NCBI RefSeq assembly: GCF_001949145.1
Contig: NW_019091385.1
Coordinates: 2,220,650-2,284,649 of the forward strand
Reading direction: 5' to 3'
Source: Acanthaster planci
Taxonomy: Eukaryota > Echinodermata > Asteroidea > Valvatida > Acanthasteridae
Length of the DNA stretch: 64,000 nucleotides
Positions within the stretch are counted from its first letter, which is position 1, and each line of letters begins with the position of its first letter. Below the pieces are notes generated by a model, which was not told where the DNA came from, searched no databases, and saw nothing but the letters and a program-made list of their open reading frames with translations. The position numbers and the translations under genes were made by a program. Below are positions 37,001-50,800 of this stretch, piece by piece.

Positions 37001-40000
37001 AAATCTGAAACAGATCAAGTAGTTGTTTCCACTGATGACCAGCAGAGCAATCATATGCTCAATGATAATTGTGGGAGTGGAATGAGTGACTTTAAGCCTC
37101 CTATTGCTTCAGATTTGAGAGCGTTGTCAAGTGTCAAAGAAAACAAAACACATGTCCAAACTGATGAAGTGCCTTCTACAACCCAGCCAACTTCACCTTC
37201 TGATTTACTTGTCCCATCATCTGAGTGCAGAGGCCTCAGTCCTAGCCTGCTGGGTCCCTCAGCAGCTTCTGAGGATGGTGTTACCAAGCAGTGCCAAGAG
37301 AGGAGGAAGGTGCGGCGATCCAGATCCCTCAACAAAAACACCAAGATGGCTGCTGTTTTTCCCACCCTGTCTCCTGGATCAGAAAACTGGTCTGACCTTG
37401 CTGGGCTGGTGGACCTAGGGTCTGAGGACAAAGCCGGCCTGTCTCGAAACAAATCTCCAGTCCTAGAAAGCATCTCCTTTACTGAGGCAGGAACTGAGAC
37501 TTTGCCATCAGATTTCTCATGTGTACAGAGGATGGAATCAGGGGAATTGACAGTGGAAGACCTACGGCTACAGGGCCTCTTTGTTGCTGTTGCCCAGGCA
37601 AGACAAATTGCTCTGCGAGAGAGTGACGTAACATCCCAAAGGGAAGATGCCATTTCTGAAAGACCCTTATCCTCATCATCCACCAGTCATTCCCCGGTAC
37701 CTGCTACTGTCAGACTGCACAAGAGCACAATGACAGATCATGAGGAAAGCACAGAAAACATTAATGACAACTTGAAAAATCTCATCACCCTCTTCCCAGC
37801 TGTTTCTCCAAAGGATCTTGAAGATATCCTTGCCAGATGCAAAGGAGATCTGGAATGGGCCACCAACATCCTCCTGGATGATTTTGGTAACAGGGAGAGA
37901 ATTGACCCTGAAAGCCAAGAATTAAATACTTCTGATCAACTATCCGGCAGAAGCCAAACAGAAAATTCATCAAGACCAGTAAAAGCTGAATTCAATGATA
38001 AGGAATCCCAGGTTAATGGTGATAATCAAACTAAAGTGGCAGCTGATTGCATGAAAGATCATCTGGAGGCTAAGCAAGTTTCTCAAGCTGAGAACTTGGC
38101 CACGAACATGATTTCAGTTGTGGATGACATTCTGAAGGCCATCGGCTCTAAAGATACTCTGGCCAGTGTTGACAACACCCCTCTCAAACAGACATCTGAG
38201 AGAGGAAAGACTGAAATTGATGCAGTTGATAATTCCAATCATTTTAAATGTGTGCTGGAAAGTAACTCCTCTCCAGTATCACAAGTTAACTTGAACTCTT
38301 CAAATCTTGAATCCGCATCGAGTTGTCCCGATTCTGACACAAAAGTCAAGTCTGACATTTCTCCTCCCAGCCAAGAACCTGCTTCAAACCAGAGCAGCTC
38401 TGAAAGTGAGGGTGCACCAAGAATGGCAAATTTCCTTCAGAAACAGAAACAAACTGTGAGTGATTCCTGTTTACCAGGGGAGGAACCAAAACTAGACAGA
38501 GAGGATCTGTCATTGAGAATAGGCATGTCACATGGAGTTGATTTGTCTGAGGTAGAAGTTGCTGCTTGGATTAGAGAAGCCAGAACTGAATCTAACATTC
38601 TTGGAAGCTCAACATCTCATGAAGCCAGCATATATCCATCAACTGGAGATCAACAACAAGTTGGTCTAGTAGACTGCAGCAACTCAGCATCAGCTCTTCC
38701 AGGGATGGCATATTCCCGCGGGAGTGGGTTGACAGCATCTGACCCCTTTACTGACTATGGGACCCCCACAAGAGAAAACAAACCACAGGTTGTCAGGCCA
38801 AAGACTCCATTGCGCACAGCTTTAAGTCAGTCACCAACAAAAGCCTCCAAGGTAAAGAAACCGAAGGATGTGGATCTTTTTGTGAAAACGACCCACAGTG
38901 TGGAAGCAGAAGCTCCCTTGAGGAGTTGCGAGCTTGAGGCGGCCGGAGGAGTCCGGTTTTCCTGGAATAGTGGGAGGGAGATTGAGGAGTTTGGAGTGCC
39001 CCATGAGGGACAAATGATGACTGGACAACATGATGGCTTTGAAATGGAAGAAGGGTCATTGGTGACTGAAGAGCAAGAAGATGCAACCCTTCATGGTAAT
39101 TCGTTGAATCCTTGTTATTCTTCACTTTCAGTCTAACCTAACCCTGACAGTCCCAAATCCTCCAATTTCAATGTGATTTTACATACATTGTTCTTTCCTT
39201 TACTCATCTTCTGAGGAACTCCTCATTTGTTCCCATTTATTCTTCTTGCTTCCTGTTCTTATCCTATTTCTTCTGGATCTCCTCTCAAACACCTTGTTTG
39301 CCTGTTTCTCATTTTAACTCTCCTTGTTCATACTTCCTCCACAGACCAACCAGTGCAGAAGAAACTCTGGGAACTGAGAAGCTTAGAGGAAGGTTTGATA
39401 TTACAGTTACCTCCCGCTTTTGCTCTTCAACTTCAGGAGATGTTTGGTTCCATCGGCTTCCACCTTCTCCCAGGTGAGGGGCCTTCTCAAAGTTTAGCCT
39501 GGGTTTTTGCCTTGAAATTAGACAAAGGTATTCAGTTCTTTGAGCAAAAATATGTGATGTAGCATTTAATTTGAGAAAGCATTTTAACTCCTCTGAAAAG
39601 AGCTCGGGAGTGATATCTCAGGATAGTTGATTTCCAAGTGTCCTGTTGCTTAGTATAATGAAAATTATGAAACTTTTCCCACACTCATTCATTTTAAAAG
39701 CACCGAGTTTTAAAGAGCTATTAAAAAGGGAATTTCTCTGCCAAAATATGACTTTTTCTCAGTGTTTGCTGTTCACACTTTTTGTGAATCTTTATGTATT
39801 AAAGTTGCGCATTTTGAGAATTTTTGTTATCTGTTGTAAAACCCCAGTAAAGTTCTACAATTACAGTAGTCTACAACTACAAACTTGAATATCTTGTGAT
39901 ATTCAAACACATAGAAGTTACTGAAATCTGTTCTGGTTCAACAGAGCTGTTACCAGCAGAGGACCTTCAGGTTCATGTTGACTATGACCTAGCTAAGACG

Positions 40001-43000
40001 TTGCACACACTGTGGGCTCAGACACTGCAGACACGGTTTGACAAGGAGGAGGAACTAGACAGCATCATCCAAGCCGGTCAGCATTTGGACTAGCTGCTTA
40101 TTGTGACTAACACAACGACATATGTTGCTGGGCTGTTCAGAGTTTTGGTAGTCATTGTGGCTTAAGCAATATTTAAAGTATAATGAGAGAAATTTTCTAA
40201 CCAAACGTGAAGTTTTATTGGCAGATTTAGACCAGCTTATCAGTTAGAGCCATCTTCTTTTTAAACTAAATACTGATGATAGAATCTGTCAGAAATGGGG
40301 AGAAATTAAGTTGGAGAAAAATGTGAGTTAAATGTTACCTTAGTAATGATTGTTTCTGCGTTTGACATATTGTGTCTGACTACTTGTTGACGTCCCCTGG
40401 TATTAAAAGTTTTACATATTATGAAACGCTCTTTGCAGATGAAGAGCTTGCTCGGAAATTGCAACAGGAAGAAGACATTCAGCACATGACCGAAGTCCAG
40501 TCAGCCCGGTCTGCCAAATACCAAGGCACCAAAGCCCCCCTAAAAGCAGCCAAGCCGCCAATCAGCTTGAGGCACGGCTATGGGGACAGCAAGGGCATGA
40601 TGGGTGCTCTCACCACAACGAGGCAACCCCCAGCAATGGAAGAAGTAAAGGGTCTGAAAGAAATAATGGAGGAAGAACTGGCAGCACAGCTTAGCAAAGA
40701 CATGGAGGTTTGTGTAGCATGGGCTAATCTTGTCCACTCCTGCTGTGTTAAGCACAGGAAATGTCAGGAACCAGCTAAAAAGCTGTACAATGGGTATTGT
40801 TTATGACCGGACCACACTTGGCTTTTGCTAAGCGTGTAACTTAACATGGGGTTAACATTGGGGGCTGTAATTTATTAACGACACCAATCAGCTTGCCATT
40901 TTGAGGCTGCTATCATTCTACTAATGGAACACCGATTAGTTTGCCAGTTCAGTTGCTGTTGTTCCAAGTTGGAGAACTACAGTCCCATAGACAGATTCAC
41001 ACCAACGTTTTGTATACTCCACCAATATCATTAGATTCCCTGTATATGCTTGACTTTCTGGTGACCTCCAGGTTGAAAGCAAGCTAAAAACTGATGATTC
41101 AGTCTCCATAGCAACCAAACTGAAGAGAGACAAGCTGTTCAGTGAGTTTCCCACACTAGACAGGGATGTACTTGAAGAAATCTTCCGGGACTACAAGTGA
41201 GTTTGATAATAAGTGCAGTCAAGGAATCCTGGTGAGCCAATAGTTGAGTCATGATGGGTTTAGTTCTTCATGGAGATATTTTACATTGAAAATTTCTAGT
41301 CACTCTACGTTCAAGTGTCACTGTACATCCTGGCTCCCTGCTGGACATGGTCATAGGCACAACTGTTGATAACCAGTGACGTGACTAACCTTGATGGGCT
41401 TGTCCAAAATACTTCACTTGAACAGTTCAAGCCATTGACTTGTTTGTATTCATTGAAAGTGAAATTGTATTTCGCCATAGTTCTTGATAAAGCTTGTTCT
41501 GATATGCTGAGGAGGGTAGCTTCACTTTTTCAGTGCTTATTTGTAAATTTTAGGATGGACATCCATTGTGCTATGTCTTACACATCTAAACCCATGTTCA
41601 TTCTGTACAAACCATTCGGATAAACAGTGTCATGTTTAAATTCTCACCTTGTTTCCATAGCTACCAATTGGATCCCACTATCAGGCACATCAAGTCATTC
41701 TTCAACACTGCGTCCAGCCAACCCAAAAACGTCTACACTGATGAGGCGTTGGAGAGGATCGAAAAGGAGTTGATTGGGGTTGCAGAGAGGCAAAGCTTGG
41801 CATCAAGTGAGGATGTAAGTTGCAGCTAAGTTGATTGGTGTTTTTTGGCTATTTTTCCTGTGTGTAAAGAGCATAGTATATTTAATTGAATGATAGATTA
41901 TTTGCAGTGCAGTTCGACTTGACCTTTGTGTATACAAATAAAGATGGTATGTAGGTAATGTGATATTTTTCATTGATATTTCGTCAAATACAAGGAAGAT
42001 CATGAAGGTACTGCTTCTTGCCCTGACAATAGGCCTATTTTACAAACAGCAGTTTACTAGATGTGTTTGTAATTTATAAGAGTTTATTGTAAGATGTTTA
42101 CCAGTTTTTCTCTTACTTTTTCCAGACTGATGAATCCAATCCTCAGGAGGCGTTTCAATCCACAGAGAACCCAGACTATCAGGATTACCGTGGAGAGGCC
42201 ACAATGCATTACCGGCTGCGCCATGAAGCCTTCCAGAAGGCCGCAGCAGCTTATAACAGAGGACAGAAGGAGCTGGCCTCGTTTTACTCACAGCAGGTCA
42301 GCAGGCTGGGAATTGATTTAACCCTGTCTTCCCATAACTTGCAATTTAAAACTGTGGTGATGCATTTGAGGAGATTCGATGACAGTGGAGATTAAGAAGA
42401 TGTTCCTAAAGCAATGTATAAGAGATGCCTTAAGTCATGTATAACATTTTGTATCTGTTTACTACCCTTGGTCATCAGACCATTAGCATTTTCTGAATTT
42501 CAGCTTTAGAGGGTAGATATTTATCACAAGTTCACTTTATTCTTACCAAATCATGTATGCTTTATTTTTACATCAACTATGAACTATACAGTACAGTGCA
42601 ACAAAAAATGACCAAATCTCTGTCAAATGTCTTGACAGATTTGGATGCACACAATGTAGTAAAGGCAATGCTTAAAGAAAACCGGAGTCAAATTTGTTAC
42701 TCTCGTGACTTGTGTATGTGCATTTCATTGTATGTAACTGGTTATTTTTTACTTCTCTCTCCGCAGGGCCATCTCCACACAGAGAAACTGAAGGCTGCCA
42801 ACAAGAGAGCATCTGAGGCCATTCTATCCTCAAAGTAAGAATTCCATTTCTTTAAAAAGCAGGTCTTCTGATTTTCATGCAGTTTGTTGCAAGAAAGTGC
42901 CCTCGTCTTGTTCTACACAACACCCCCCATAAGCCAAGTAGTACCAGACTAAAACCTACCCATTTTCTCTCTCCAGGAATGCCCTGTTTAATGACAACAC

Positions 43001-43668
43001 GTTGGACCTCCACGGTCTCCACGTTGACGAAGCCCTGCTGATACTCAAACAAGTCCTGAGTGACAAGGAGGCAGAGCTGGCTGCCCACGACCAGCTGCCA
43101 CGCCCCTCTAAGTCACCTCAGAAGTACATCTTTGTCATCACAGGGAAGGGTAACCGGAGCAGGGGTGGAGTGGCCCGAATCCGGCCAGCTGTCACTGAGC
43201 TACTCAAACAGGAAGGCTACAGGTGAGGAAAGCCACTAGTCTGGGGAACAAGTTCTCCAAAGTTTTCCCATATTTGATGGTTCTGAGTTCCTGCAGAGTA
43301 CATTTGGATATTCAAATTCGACTGAAAAGCCTGTTTAAATCTGCTGTTTTTTCAGTGCCTGGATACAGCTTTACTCATGAAACCTTCCAACAAGCTGTTT
43401 TAGTTGTTTTACTTTCTGAAGTTGTGCCACTTGAAGAATTGATGTCCAGAATTGATTTGACCTTTAACCATTTTAAAGGAAATACTAACAAATAGGGGTG
43501 GAAATGAAGGCAATTTCCAAATTCTAAGCAACAATATCAATCACTGTCCTACAACTTAGCATTAATTAATTAAAAGATTACTGCACTTCCTGCATGTTTC
43601 AATTTTTTCTGCTCGTATCCAACAGATTCAGTATGCCAAATGCAGGGCTGATTAAGGTCGTCTTGTAG
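31084..43668 (+). CDS. N4BP2: NEDD4-binding protein 2, 15 exons, 2421 aa
   Basis: CDS exons: 31084-31342, 32244-34167, 34511-34629, 34823-34911, 35125-35201, 35635-39095, 39345-39473, 39945-40076, 40439-40707, 41072-41196, 41661-41814, 42126-42296, 42767-42834, 42977-43222, 43626-43668. Total 7266 nt, all in frame. Domains: CUE1 (~57-98, split by intron 1), PAM2-like motif (489-498), P-loop kinase with GCPGSGKST (~717-725) and a later LSTDDYF, CUE2 (~1530-1570, LFPAVSPKDLEDIL), a CUE-like helix set (~2170-2215), and a C-terminal Smr domain (~2326-2421, DLHGLHVDEAL). Known family roles: ubiquitin binding (CUE), 5'-polynucleotide kinase, and Smr nuclease; yeast Cue2 and worm NONU-1 act in no-go mRNA decay. 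The human protein is about 1770 aa as I recall; the excess lies in disordered exons 2 and 6. I saw no PPxY NEDD4-binding motif. The exon 9 donor is GTTTGT. Confidence 0.95.
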
Positions 43669-44540
43669 TCAGCAGCCAGCCGCCAAATGAACAGCCAAAC
43701 TGAAAGGCCTTCCAAGAGTGGCTACGAAATGAGCGATGAGGCTTGTAATTAGAGTCAGAAAAAAATTTATAGGCTGGAAGTAAAATTAGAATGCCTAAAA
43801 GAGAAGCAAGTTGAAACATTTGAAACAGCATCTGAGCATTATTTATTGCATGAGCCATTAAAGACCCCAAACTATTGGTGGGTTATTTAGGAAAAATAGT
43901 TATGTGTATATACATATAACTGGCCATTTATATTTCAAGTTCAATAATTGAAGTTTCTAAGTTTGGGAGTCTTGTTGGGCATAACTGTTGTAACCGCAGA
44001 AATTAATGGTTGAAAATGGAACATCCTCTCTTGCCATGAGTGATTTTTGCAAAGTGCTTTCATAAATAGGGATTTTTTTGTCAAATCCGGAAGGAATTGC
44101 TTAAGTGTACGCAACAGTGGTGCTATGTGGAAGTACATGCTTGGAACTTTTTCCAAAAGTTTTCAATCAAATTTTTTTCAGTCAGAAATTGTTTCTTCTG
44201 TTTGTATCAATTCTCTTTTATAAATTTTATTTCAAATGACTTTGCAGCTTATCCATCTTTATTGCACACTCTCTGATTTGTTGTTCATATATTCCCTTTT
44301 CAAAGTTGGTTTTCGGTTCCAGAAATTAATTTTTTTTTTCAAATTTGGCATTTATTCTTTTGTGTAATTGTTCTTAGCAACCTTTTCCCAATTTACTTTG
44401 TGCTTCATTTGTGGCTTATCCATCTGCTAAATGTACCCCACTCTGGATTAATCTTGTATGCAATGTAATGCACACAATGTGTATATGTATAAAGGAGACA
44501 GTTATACGGTAAATCACTTTATTTTGTGAGAAATGTCACA

Positions 44541-44546
44541 AATAAA
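44541..44546 (+). terminator. Candidate N4BP2 poly(A) signal
   Basis: AATAAA lies 873 bases past the N4BP2 stop codon (43666-43668), followed by T- and TG-rich sequence. A second AATAAA is at 44617-44622. The whole 43669-44546 stretch is AT-rich with no recognisable exon, as expected for a 3' UTR. Confidence 0.55.
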
Positions 44547-44697
44547 AATAAGGTTTTTTTAAATTCAGGCTGTACATTGTTTCTTGTTCTTAATTTGGCA
44601 CCAGAGTGCAAATCAAAATAAAAAAACATTTATAAATGTGTTGATGAAAGGTTCAAATGGAAAGTTGTATGCCATTTACTTTCAAAATAGTTCATAA

Positions 44698-44703
44698 TTT
44701 ATT
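44698..44703 (-). terminator. Candidate distal poly(A) signal for GALNT10
   Basis: The minus strand reads AATAAA here, which would give a 3' UTR of about 3.1 kb. Other minus-strand AATAAA hexamers occur closer to the stop, for example at 45898-45903, so alternative ends are possible. This position would place the two converging transcripts tail to tail with little or no gap. Confidence 0.35.
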
Positions 44704-47700
44704 AATCTCATAAATAGGTTTTGTACAACCAAATTGTCTGCATCGGAAAAAAGACAACACAAATGAAAAAATCTCCAGCACAAAGAATCAGTGCATAGCA
44801 ATAAAAATGGGATAGCAGACAATTCCATGTGAAAGGCACTTCTTCATATCAACAAATCAAAAATATATTGGAAACTATTCCCATGCAAGGCTTCTCTGTA
44901 AGGCCATCAAGATGCATGACAAATTCATTTCCTCAAGGTCACCACACATCCTCCAAGAAGTAAGACTCCATTTGGACTGGACTCCAACAGGATCACCCAT
45001 TTCATCATGCCAACTACTAACTCAAACTAACTGGGCATGTTTGCTGGGAACCTCTTAAACCCTCCAAAACCCTCTAGAAAACCACTGACAAATCCTCTGT
45101 ACTGGAACTTCCAAGAGGCAAGCTATTAGCAATGGTGGCTGGTCTCTTCTCAATCCTGCCAAGTCCTGCAACTGCAAATCCTCTGAAATCTGGTAGATTT
45201 TGAGGGATTTGGGAATTTAGAGTCGAGGTCAAGGTCTTTGCAATAGTACCCAACAGCCTGGTGTATTAGTTATTGTAAAGCATCAACAATTCTCTATGAA
45301 ATAACTCCATTTGCACACCGATCCACTCATAAAGAACTGCAGAGGTCTGTGCAGACCAGCGTCAGTAAGATACCAAAATTATGAGAATGTGGTCAGTGCT
45401 CACTTGTCTCTCTCCTCTAGATCCACACAGAGCCAGCAAAGCAAGTCTCTGGTCTGCCCAATTTGCCATTTTGTCTTACAGTTCAATTAAGTCATACATT
45501 CCCTCTGGTTCAGTCTCCGTTCTGCAGGCTTTACAACAAGCAAATTTGCCAAATCTGTATAAAACTACTCTCTATCTAAAGACTACTTTTTCATAAATAC
45601 ACACATACATGTAGTTGGATAAAAACAACTCATTACAATCACTCATTGACTTAAGTAACAAGCGTCACTGTCATGAAGAAAATTAAATAAAATTTTAAAT
45701 AATTCAAAGTACATGTAGATAGACTGGCCGAATGATTAAAATTTCCTTCATGAAGAAAAAACACTAAAATAAAATTACAGCAGTCCAGTAACCAACTGAA
45801 AAAGACAGACACAACAGTGGTCTTATAAGCTTTGAGTACATGTATTTGCATTTTGAGTTGTAGCTCCTCGCTTTCATTCTACATTAAATTAAACTTTTTT
45901 ATTGATTGTACAAAATGTTTCAACACACACAAACATTCGTCAACAAGGTAAGTCCCCGGCTTGATTCACAGTGGTCGTGACTGGATCAGTGCAGTGTCAA
46001 ATAGAATTTATTAACTGTATGATTGCAGTGAAAAGGCAAAAAAGTCATAGTTGTGTAAAAAAAAAAATATGATGCAAGATGTGGGATGGAGAGAACCCCA
46101 CCCCGCCTTTGTGTTGGTCATTGTTTGATCGGAATCTCAGGAATTCTTTACAGACTTCTAGGGGGGATGTGTTATGTAACAATCTAGAGTGTGTATAAGG
46201 ATCGGATGGGGGGTACCCATAGGTCCCACAATATGCACAGGAAATAAATATTAACAAACCACTGCCTTACAGTTGAACATGCACAGATTCTTTTGTGGCT
46301 TCTGAGCAGATGATTTTTTTTTTCATTTTTCAAGGTTACACTGGCTTTGAAGTCCTGATGTGGGCATCACAAACTTTCCATGTGAGAAAAATTATGACTT
46401 ATGATTAAAATAAGATGCTATGTACATAAAATCATTCCATTGGCTTACACGATGTTTAGTACTGATTACATGACATAAGAATCAAGTGATTACCAAATTT
46501 ATCCAATGCAATTCTTACATGCTGATAGCAGATGTCAGGATGTACATCTGACATAGAATGTTAAAAATACAATGTAAAACATGGCCAGACGTTCCTTGTT
46601 TTCAGTGTACTTGTGGCTGAATCTACAATGCTGTTTTGAATTCTTTTTTGCAGTTTTGTTTTGTTTTTGTTTTTTCCTTTTTTTTTCCATTTGTGTTGCT
46701 TTGTTTTGTCGAGTGTTTGGATGTGCTTTATTCCTTGTGACACTAGATTGTTCTCTTAAGTAGTTGCTTGGCTGCCTTTAAGGGAAAAAAGTGCATACAA
46801 TGAACAGTTGTTACTTTATATTTTGTCATTAACAGAAAAGCATCTGCTAAACACATTAAATGTGACATTCAATCCGTTAACAGTGATTAAAAAAGCTGAG
46901 AGCTTCACTACAGAGCTCGAAGTTGGGTAGATGGAAAAGGAGGCCACACAGAATGACTTGTGTCATATGCATATTCTACTCAGAAAGTGTACAGTACATA
47001 CTTTATGTGTCCTGAGCATATTAATATGCATATGACGCACATCTTCTACACAGCCTTCTTTTCTGTCTATCTCAAAGTTGCAAGCTTCAGATCTATGGTT
47101 TTAACCTTTGTTAATGTACACGTGACAGCTTGAAGTCACGTTAAATTTTTGCATAAGATTTCTCCACACAGTTGCCTTTAAAATATAAAGCTCTCTGTTT
47201 TATACATGGTACAAATACTGATATGCCATAATTTGAATGTTTTTTCAATGAACGAGTGCAATTTTTCCAGTTTGTGGCTGATGAAAGAGTTGATGTGACT
47301 GTTTGGATTGCACTTGGAATAATCACTGCATTGATATTTACAAGTACGGTCATTTTCTAATTCTGTGAACTTAAAAAAAAATTATCTACATGCTTTTTTG
47401 CAATAAATTGCTCAAACCTTTAAGTTTCAAGACGTTATGCTCTTCTTTTGCCAGATCTGAAGCCAAAAGACCTGTTTGTTTTTGAAATAATTATTTTGCA
47501 ATCCAGAATTTCATTCTTGAAAGAAAATTGAAATATATAAAGAATGTTTTGGTCACATAAAAACGAACAACATGCACCAAAACAATTAATACAACACAAT
47601 CAATTGGACAAAAAGGAAAATGCTGATCCGGCCGCGGAGAAAGACACCTAATGAAAAGGGTAAAAAACAGGAAAAAAAGCCAAATTACATGCTCTGAATT

Positions 47701-47864
47701 CTCAGTAATTTCAGTGGTGCAATTTGGTATATCCCCAAAGCAATCCACAAACTGACATCGATACCAACCTGCCAATCGCTTGGAAATCATCAACATTTCC
47801 AAGATTGGTATTTTGTCCCTTGGGTTTGCAAAAAGGAGGAGTGTCTTTGTGGGCTGCTCTTGAA
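44704..47864 (-). other. Probable GALNT10 3' UTR / intergenic
   Basis: No coding exon was recognised on either strand over 3.2 kb. The sequence is AT-rich and contains an imperfect stem-loop at 46959-47039 and a T/TG-rich tract near 46640-46700. It is assigned to the GALNT10 3' UTR by position only. Confidence 0.4.
46959..47039. repeat. Inverted repeat in GALNT10 3' region
   Basis: TGTGTCATATGCATATT (46959-46975) and AATATGCATATGACGCA (47023-47039) are complementary with one mismatch over 17 bp. Weaker pairing continues outward for roughly 20 more bases on each side. The loop is about 47 bases. It could be a MITE remnant or an RNA hairpin in the 3' UTR. Confidence 0.65.
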
Positions 47865-50800
47865 TTACTTAAAGACAATTGGGTACTGCTGGTTTAGTCT
47901 AGTTAAGACCTTTTTGAAGGTCTTTTCAAACTTCCAGCTGAGAGCAGGGTTAGATTTGCTGCATTTCACCATGGTGACGGCCTTGCCATCTTGGCCCTTG
48001 GAGACAGATGGGAGAATACTAAGGCACAGCTCGGAGGTGGGGTGATACAAAAGCTTGTACGTCTGCAAAGAAGCAAAAGGAAGAGGATTTTAGGTAATTT
48101 TGAAATATTTTAAACAGTTACTTAACATGGAAATTATTTGTTTGACAATTTTACAGTAGATTTGTAAGAATGAAGATGGATTGCAACATGGAAAAGATAC
48201 ATGTACTTAAAATATCGAAATAGCTTGTTCTTAAAAATGGTATTGAGCTTTCAAAAATGTTTCTGTTACATAATAGCCATGATGAGTGGGAGTTTTCCTG
48301 TTCTTGTTCTCAAATTCTTGGTGAACTTCTCAAATACTGAAAAATAGGAGCATTTTCCAGGTTTATGGTATATACTAACAATACTGACCAGGGACGTTTA
48401 AGGGCCTACAAATTTACACTAGCTTAAGTGGTTTTACATTAATTTCTGCAGGGCTTTAATAAACTTCTACCCCTGGATAACACTGTTCACAAAATAGGGA
48501 AATTCTGGTGTTAAAATTTGAGTCAGTCTTACCGGATTATAAACCCATAATTGGTTGCCCCTCCCACCGTGGCAAGGGTACAAAATGGGCTCCCCTCCCT
48601 CCACACGGTTGGGATAGTCCACACACTGCTTCTCATTCCTACCAGGTCGGAGGTCATCATGCCAGGATAAGGTGAAGTACTACAAGAGATGTACATTCAC
48701 AAGTATTCACATTGTTCATATTAAAGGGTGGTTCTCTTTATTTGGTCTGATATTGTTGGATTATTATTAGTAGTAGTAGATGAGTCATGGGGGGGGGGGT
48801 AAAACACCTGTTGACAAACCTGATTTCCTCCTTTCTTTTGCCTGCTTGGCAAGCAAGGCTCTAAAATAATTTCTAATTTCCTTCCTTGGGTGAATGTTAA
48901 GCACAGCCCACTCTCCACGTGTTGCATCTGGGGAAAGGAAGAACCAAAACAAAACCAAAACTGTTGAAGTTACCACTGAAATACTGAGCAATGACTTTTG
49001 TTTTTAATGGGCTTTCTTAGATTGGAGCCCAACCTAAATGAAGCTGGACTCATCAACCCTGCAACCTCTGAAATACCACCGGTGCTCTTCAGACTAAGTT
49101 ACACAGCCTTATGGTAGCAGTCTGCGAGACAGTTTAGCTGGTAGAGCACAAATACGGTATTCCTGAGGTGGAACATATGAATCCTCTTCAGTAAACTTAA
49201 CATTCAACTTGCTTGTGGTTCCCTGCATAGATTGGTTGGTGCAGTCCAACTTTACTATTTCAATGGTTATGAATTTAAAACCCATTTCACTTTTACTGCA
49301 GTCTCTGGATAGTTCAGAGAATAATTGAGTGAAATATTCCAAAAGTTTCAGGATCCCTTTCTACTCCTGTTTTTTTATTCAAAATGTTGATAATCTTCCT
49401 GATTAAGGTGATATGTCAATCTTAATTTGGGTGCTGCAAAGGCTGAAAGATCAGATCCCACCTGAGAAAATTTTGGGGCTCTAAATTTATATACATTAAA
49501 CCAATGGGAAAGTGAAGTTTTCCTACATATTCCTTGATGAATTTTTAATTAAAAGATGAAGGGGAACACAATGAGCCATCCTCCACCATCAGGCAAACAA
49601 TCAGAGAGAGGGAGTGACAGACAAAAGCCAACTTACAAAGCCCGTGGCGCCAGGGTCTGGCTCCACCGGTGGGTAGTACTGCATTATATCTGGTGCTATG
49701 ACGTTCATGAAATAGGTAAAATTCTTGCACTGTAGGCGCTCTTTCAAGGCAAGCTGCTTGCTGATGTCGCCGTAATTCATGCCCTTCAGGTGAGGCTTGT
49801 GCATGTAGAAATATTTCTTCCAGTCATCAAACCAAACCTCCACTACTCGCATCAGATTCTATAAACACATATGGTCCTCTTTAGTTAACCCTTTTTTGAA
49901 TCAGTTAGCCTGTAATGGACTCTTTTGCAATTATGACAAAGGCTGAATTCTTACATGAAAACTGTTTTGATCTACCAAGCATATTGACGTAACAAGGGGT
50001 ACAGCAGGCATTAAAACTGGCACAAAAGACAATCTTGTCCGAGTCCCAAGGCTTCACATTACAGGTAGAAATATAAGTATTTGTAAAAAACATGTTCTGA
50101 AATATCAAAGGGTTTGCTGAATGACTCAGTTGTCTGTGAATCTGAGTCTTCCCTTTTTCAGGCTGTAGGTCCACACACCGTCCAACTCATTCAAAGTACT
50201 TGGCCAACACAACCTCAATGCTCAAGCTTTCCACCATCTGTGCATTATACTTATATTTACAGGGAGACTCAGAGAGGAATTTGACTAAAACTTGTAGACT
50301 TTTCTGTGTGAGTCATACTTTTAAAAAAAGATGACCTCAGGAAACAGGGCCAATATTTGGCAAATCAAAGAATATTGCTCCAAACGTCTTATCCAGGATG
50401 TCAAAATGACCTACCCTGAAAAATATGTCTCTGTCTTATCTGGGACCTTTCTCAAAGACAGCGCTGTGCGCACATTTTTCCCCATTCTCGACATGTAATT
50501 GGTTCTTTAAATACCCTTGCCTCCAAAAGATGTCCCTTTTCTTAGAGGCTGTACAGGGTGCCATGTGGCCTATTTATAAGAGCCTACTCTCATTCATGCA
50601 CTGGTTCACGTCAAAACCGTCCTCGGGCAAGGATCATGTACACACTGCGTGTGACTAATGCTCACCTACATCTGAAGTAACCAGGAGAGTGCACATGAAC
50701 ATGAGTTCATCAAAAAAAGGGCCAACAAGTGCACTACCCTCAAAGCACTGAGGGTTAACCCTGACTACCTCGGGTGAGCGAGAAATTCCATCAAAATTGG

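Noticed and set aside
37051-37683. 210-codon minus-strand frame and other frames antisense to N4BP2 exon 6
   Set aside because: Shadow of the 3.46 kb N4BP2 coding exon; no similarity of its own.
39096-39136. Continuation of N4BP2 exon 6 to a stop at 39134-39136
   Set aside because: The frame does run on, but GGTAATTC gives a donor at 39096 and the next exon (39345) continues the protein in phase; treated as intron, though retention would give a truncated isoform.
40708-40806. Read-through of N4BP2 exon 9 to a stop
   Set aside because: The donor GTTTGT is weak, but exon 10 at 41072 joins in phase and continues the expected helical region.
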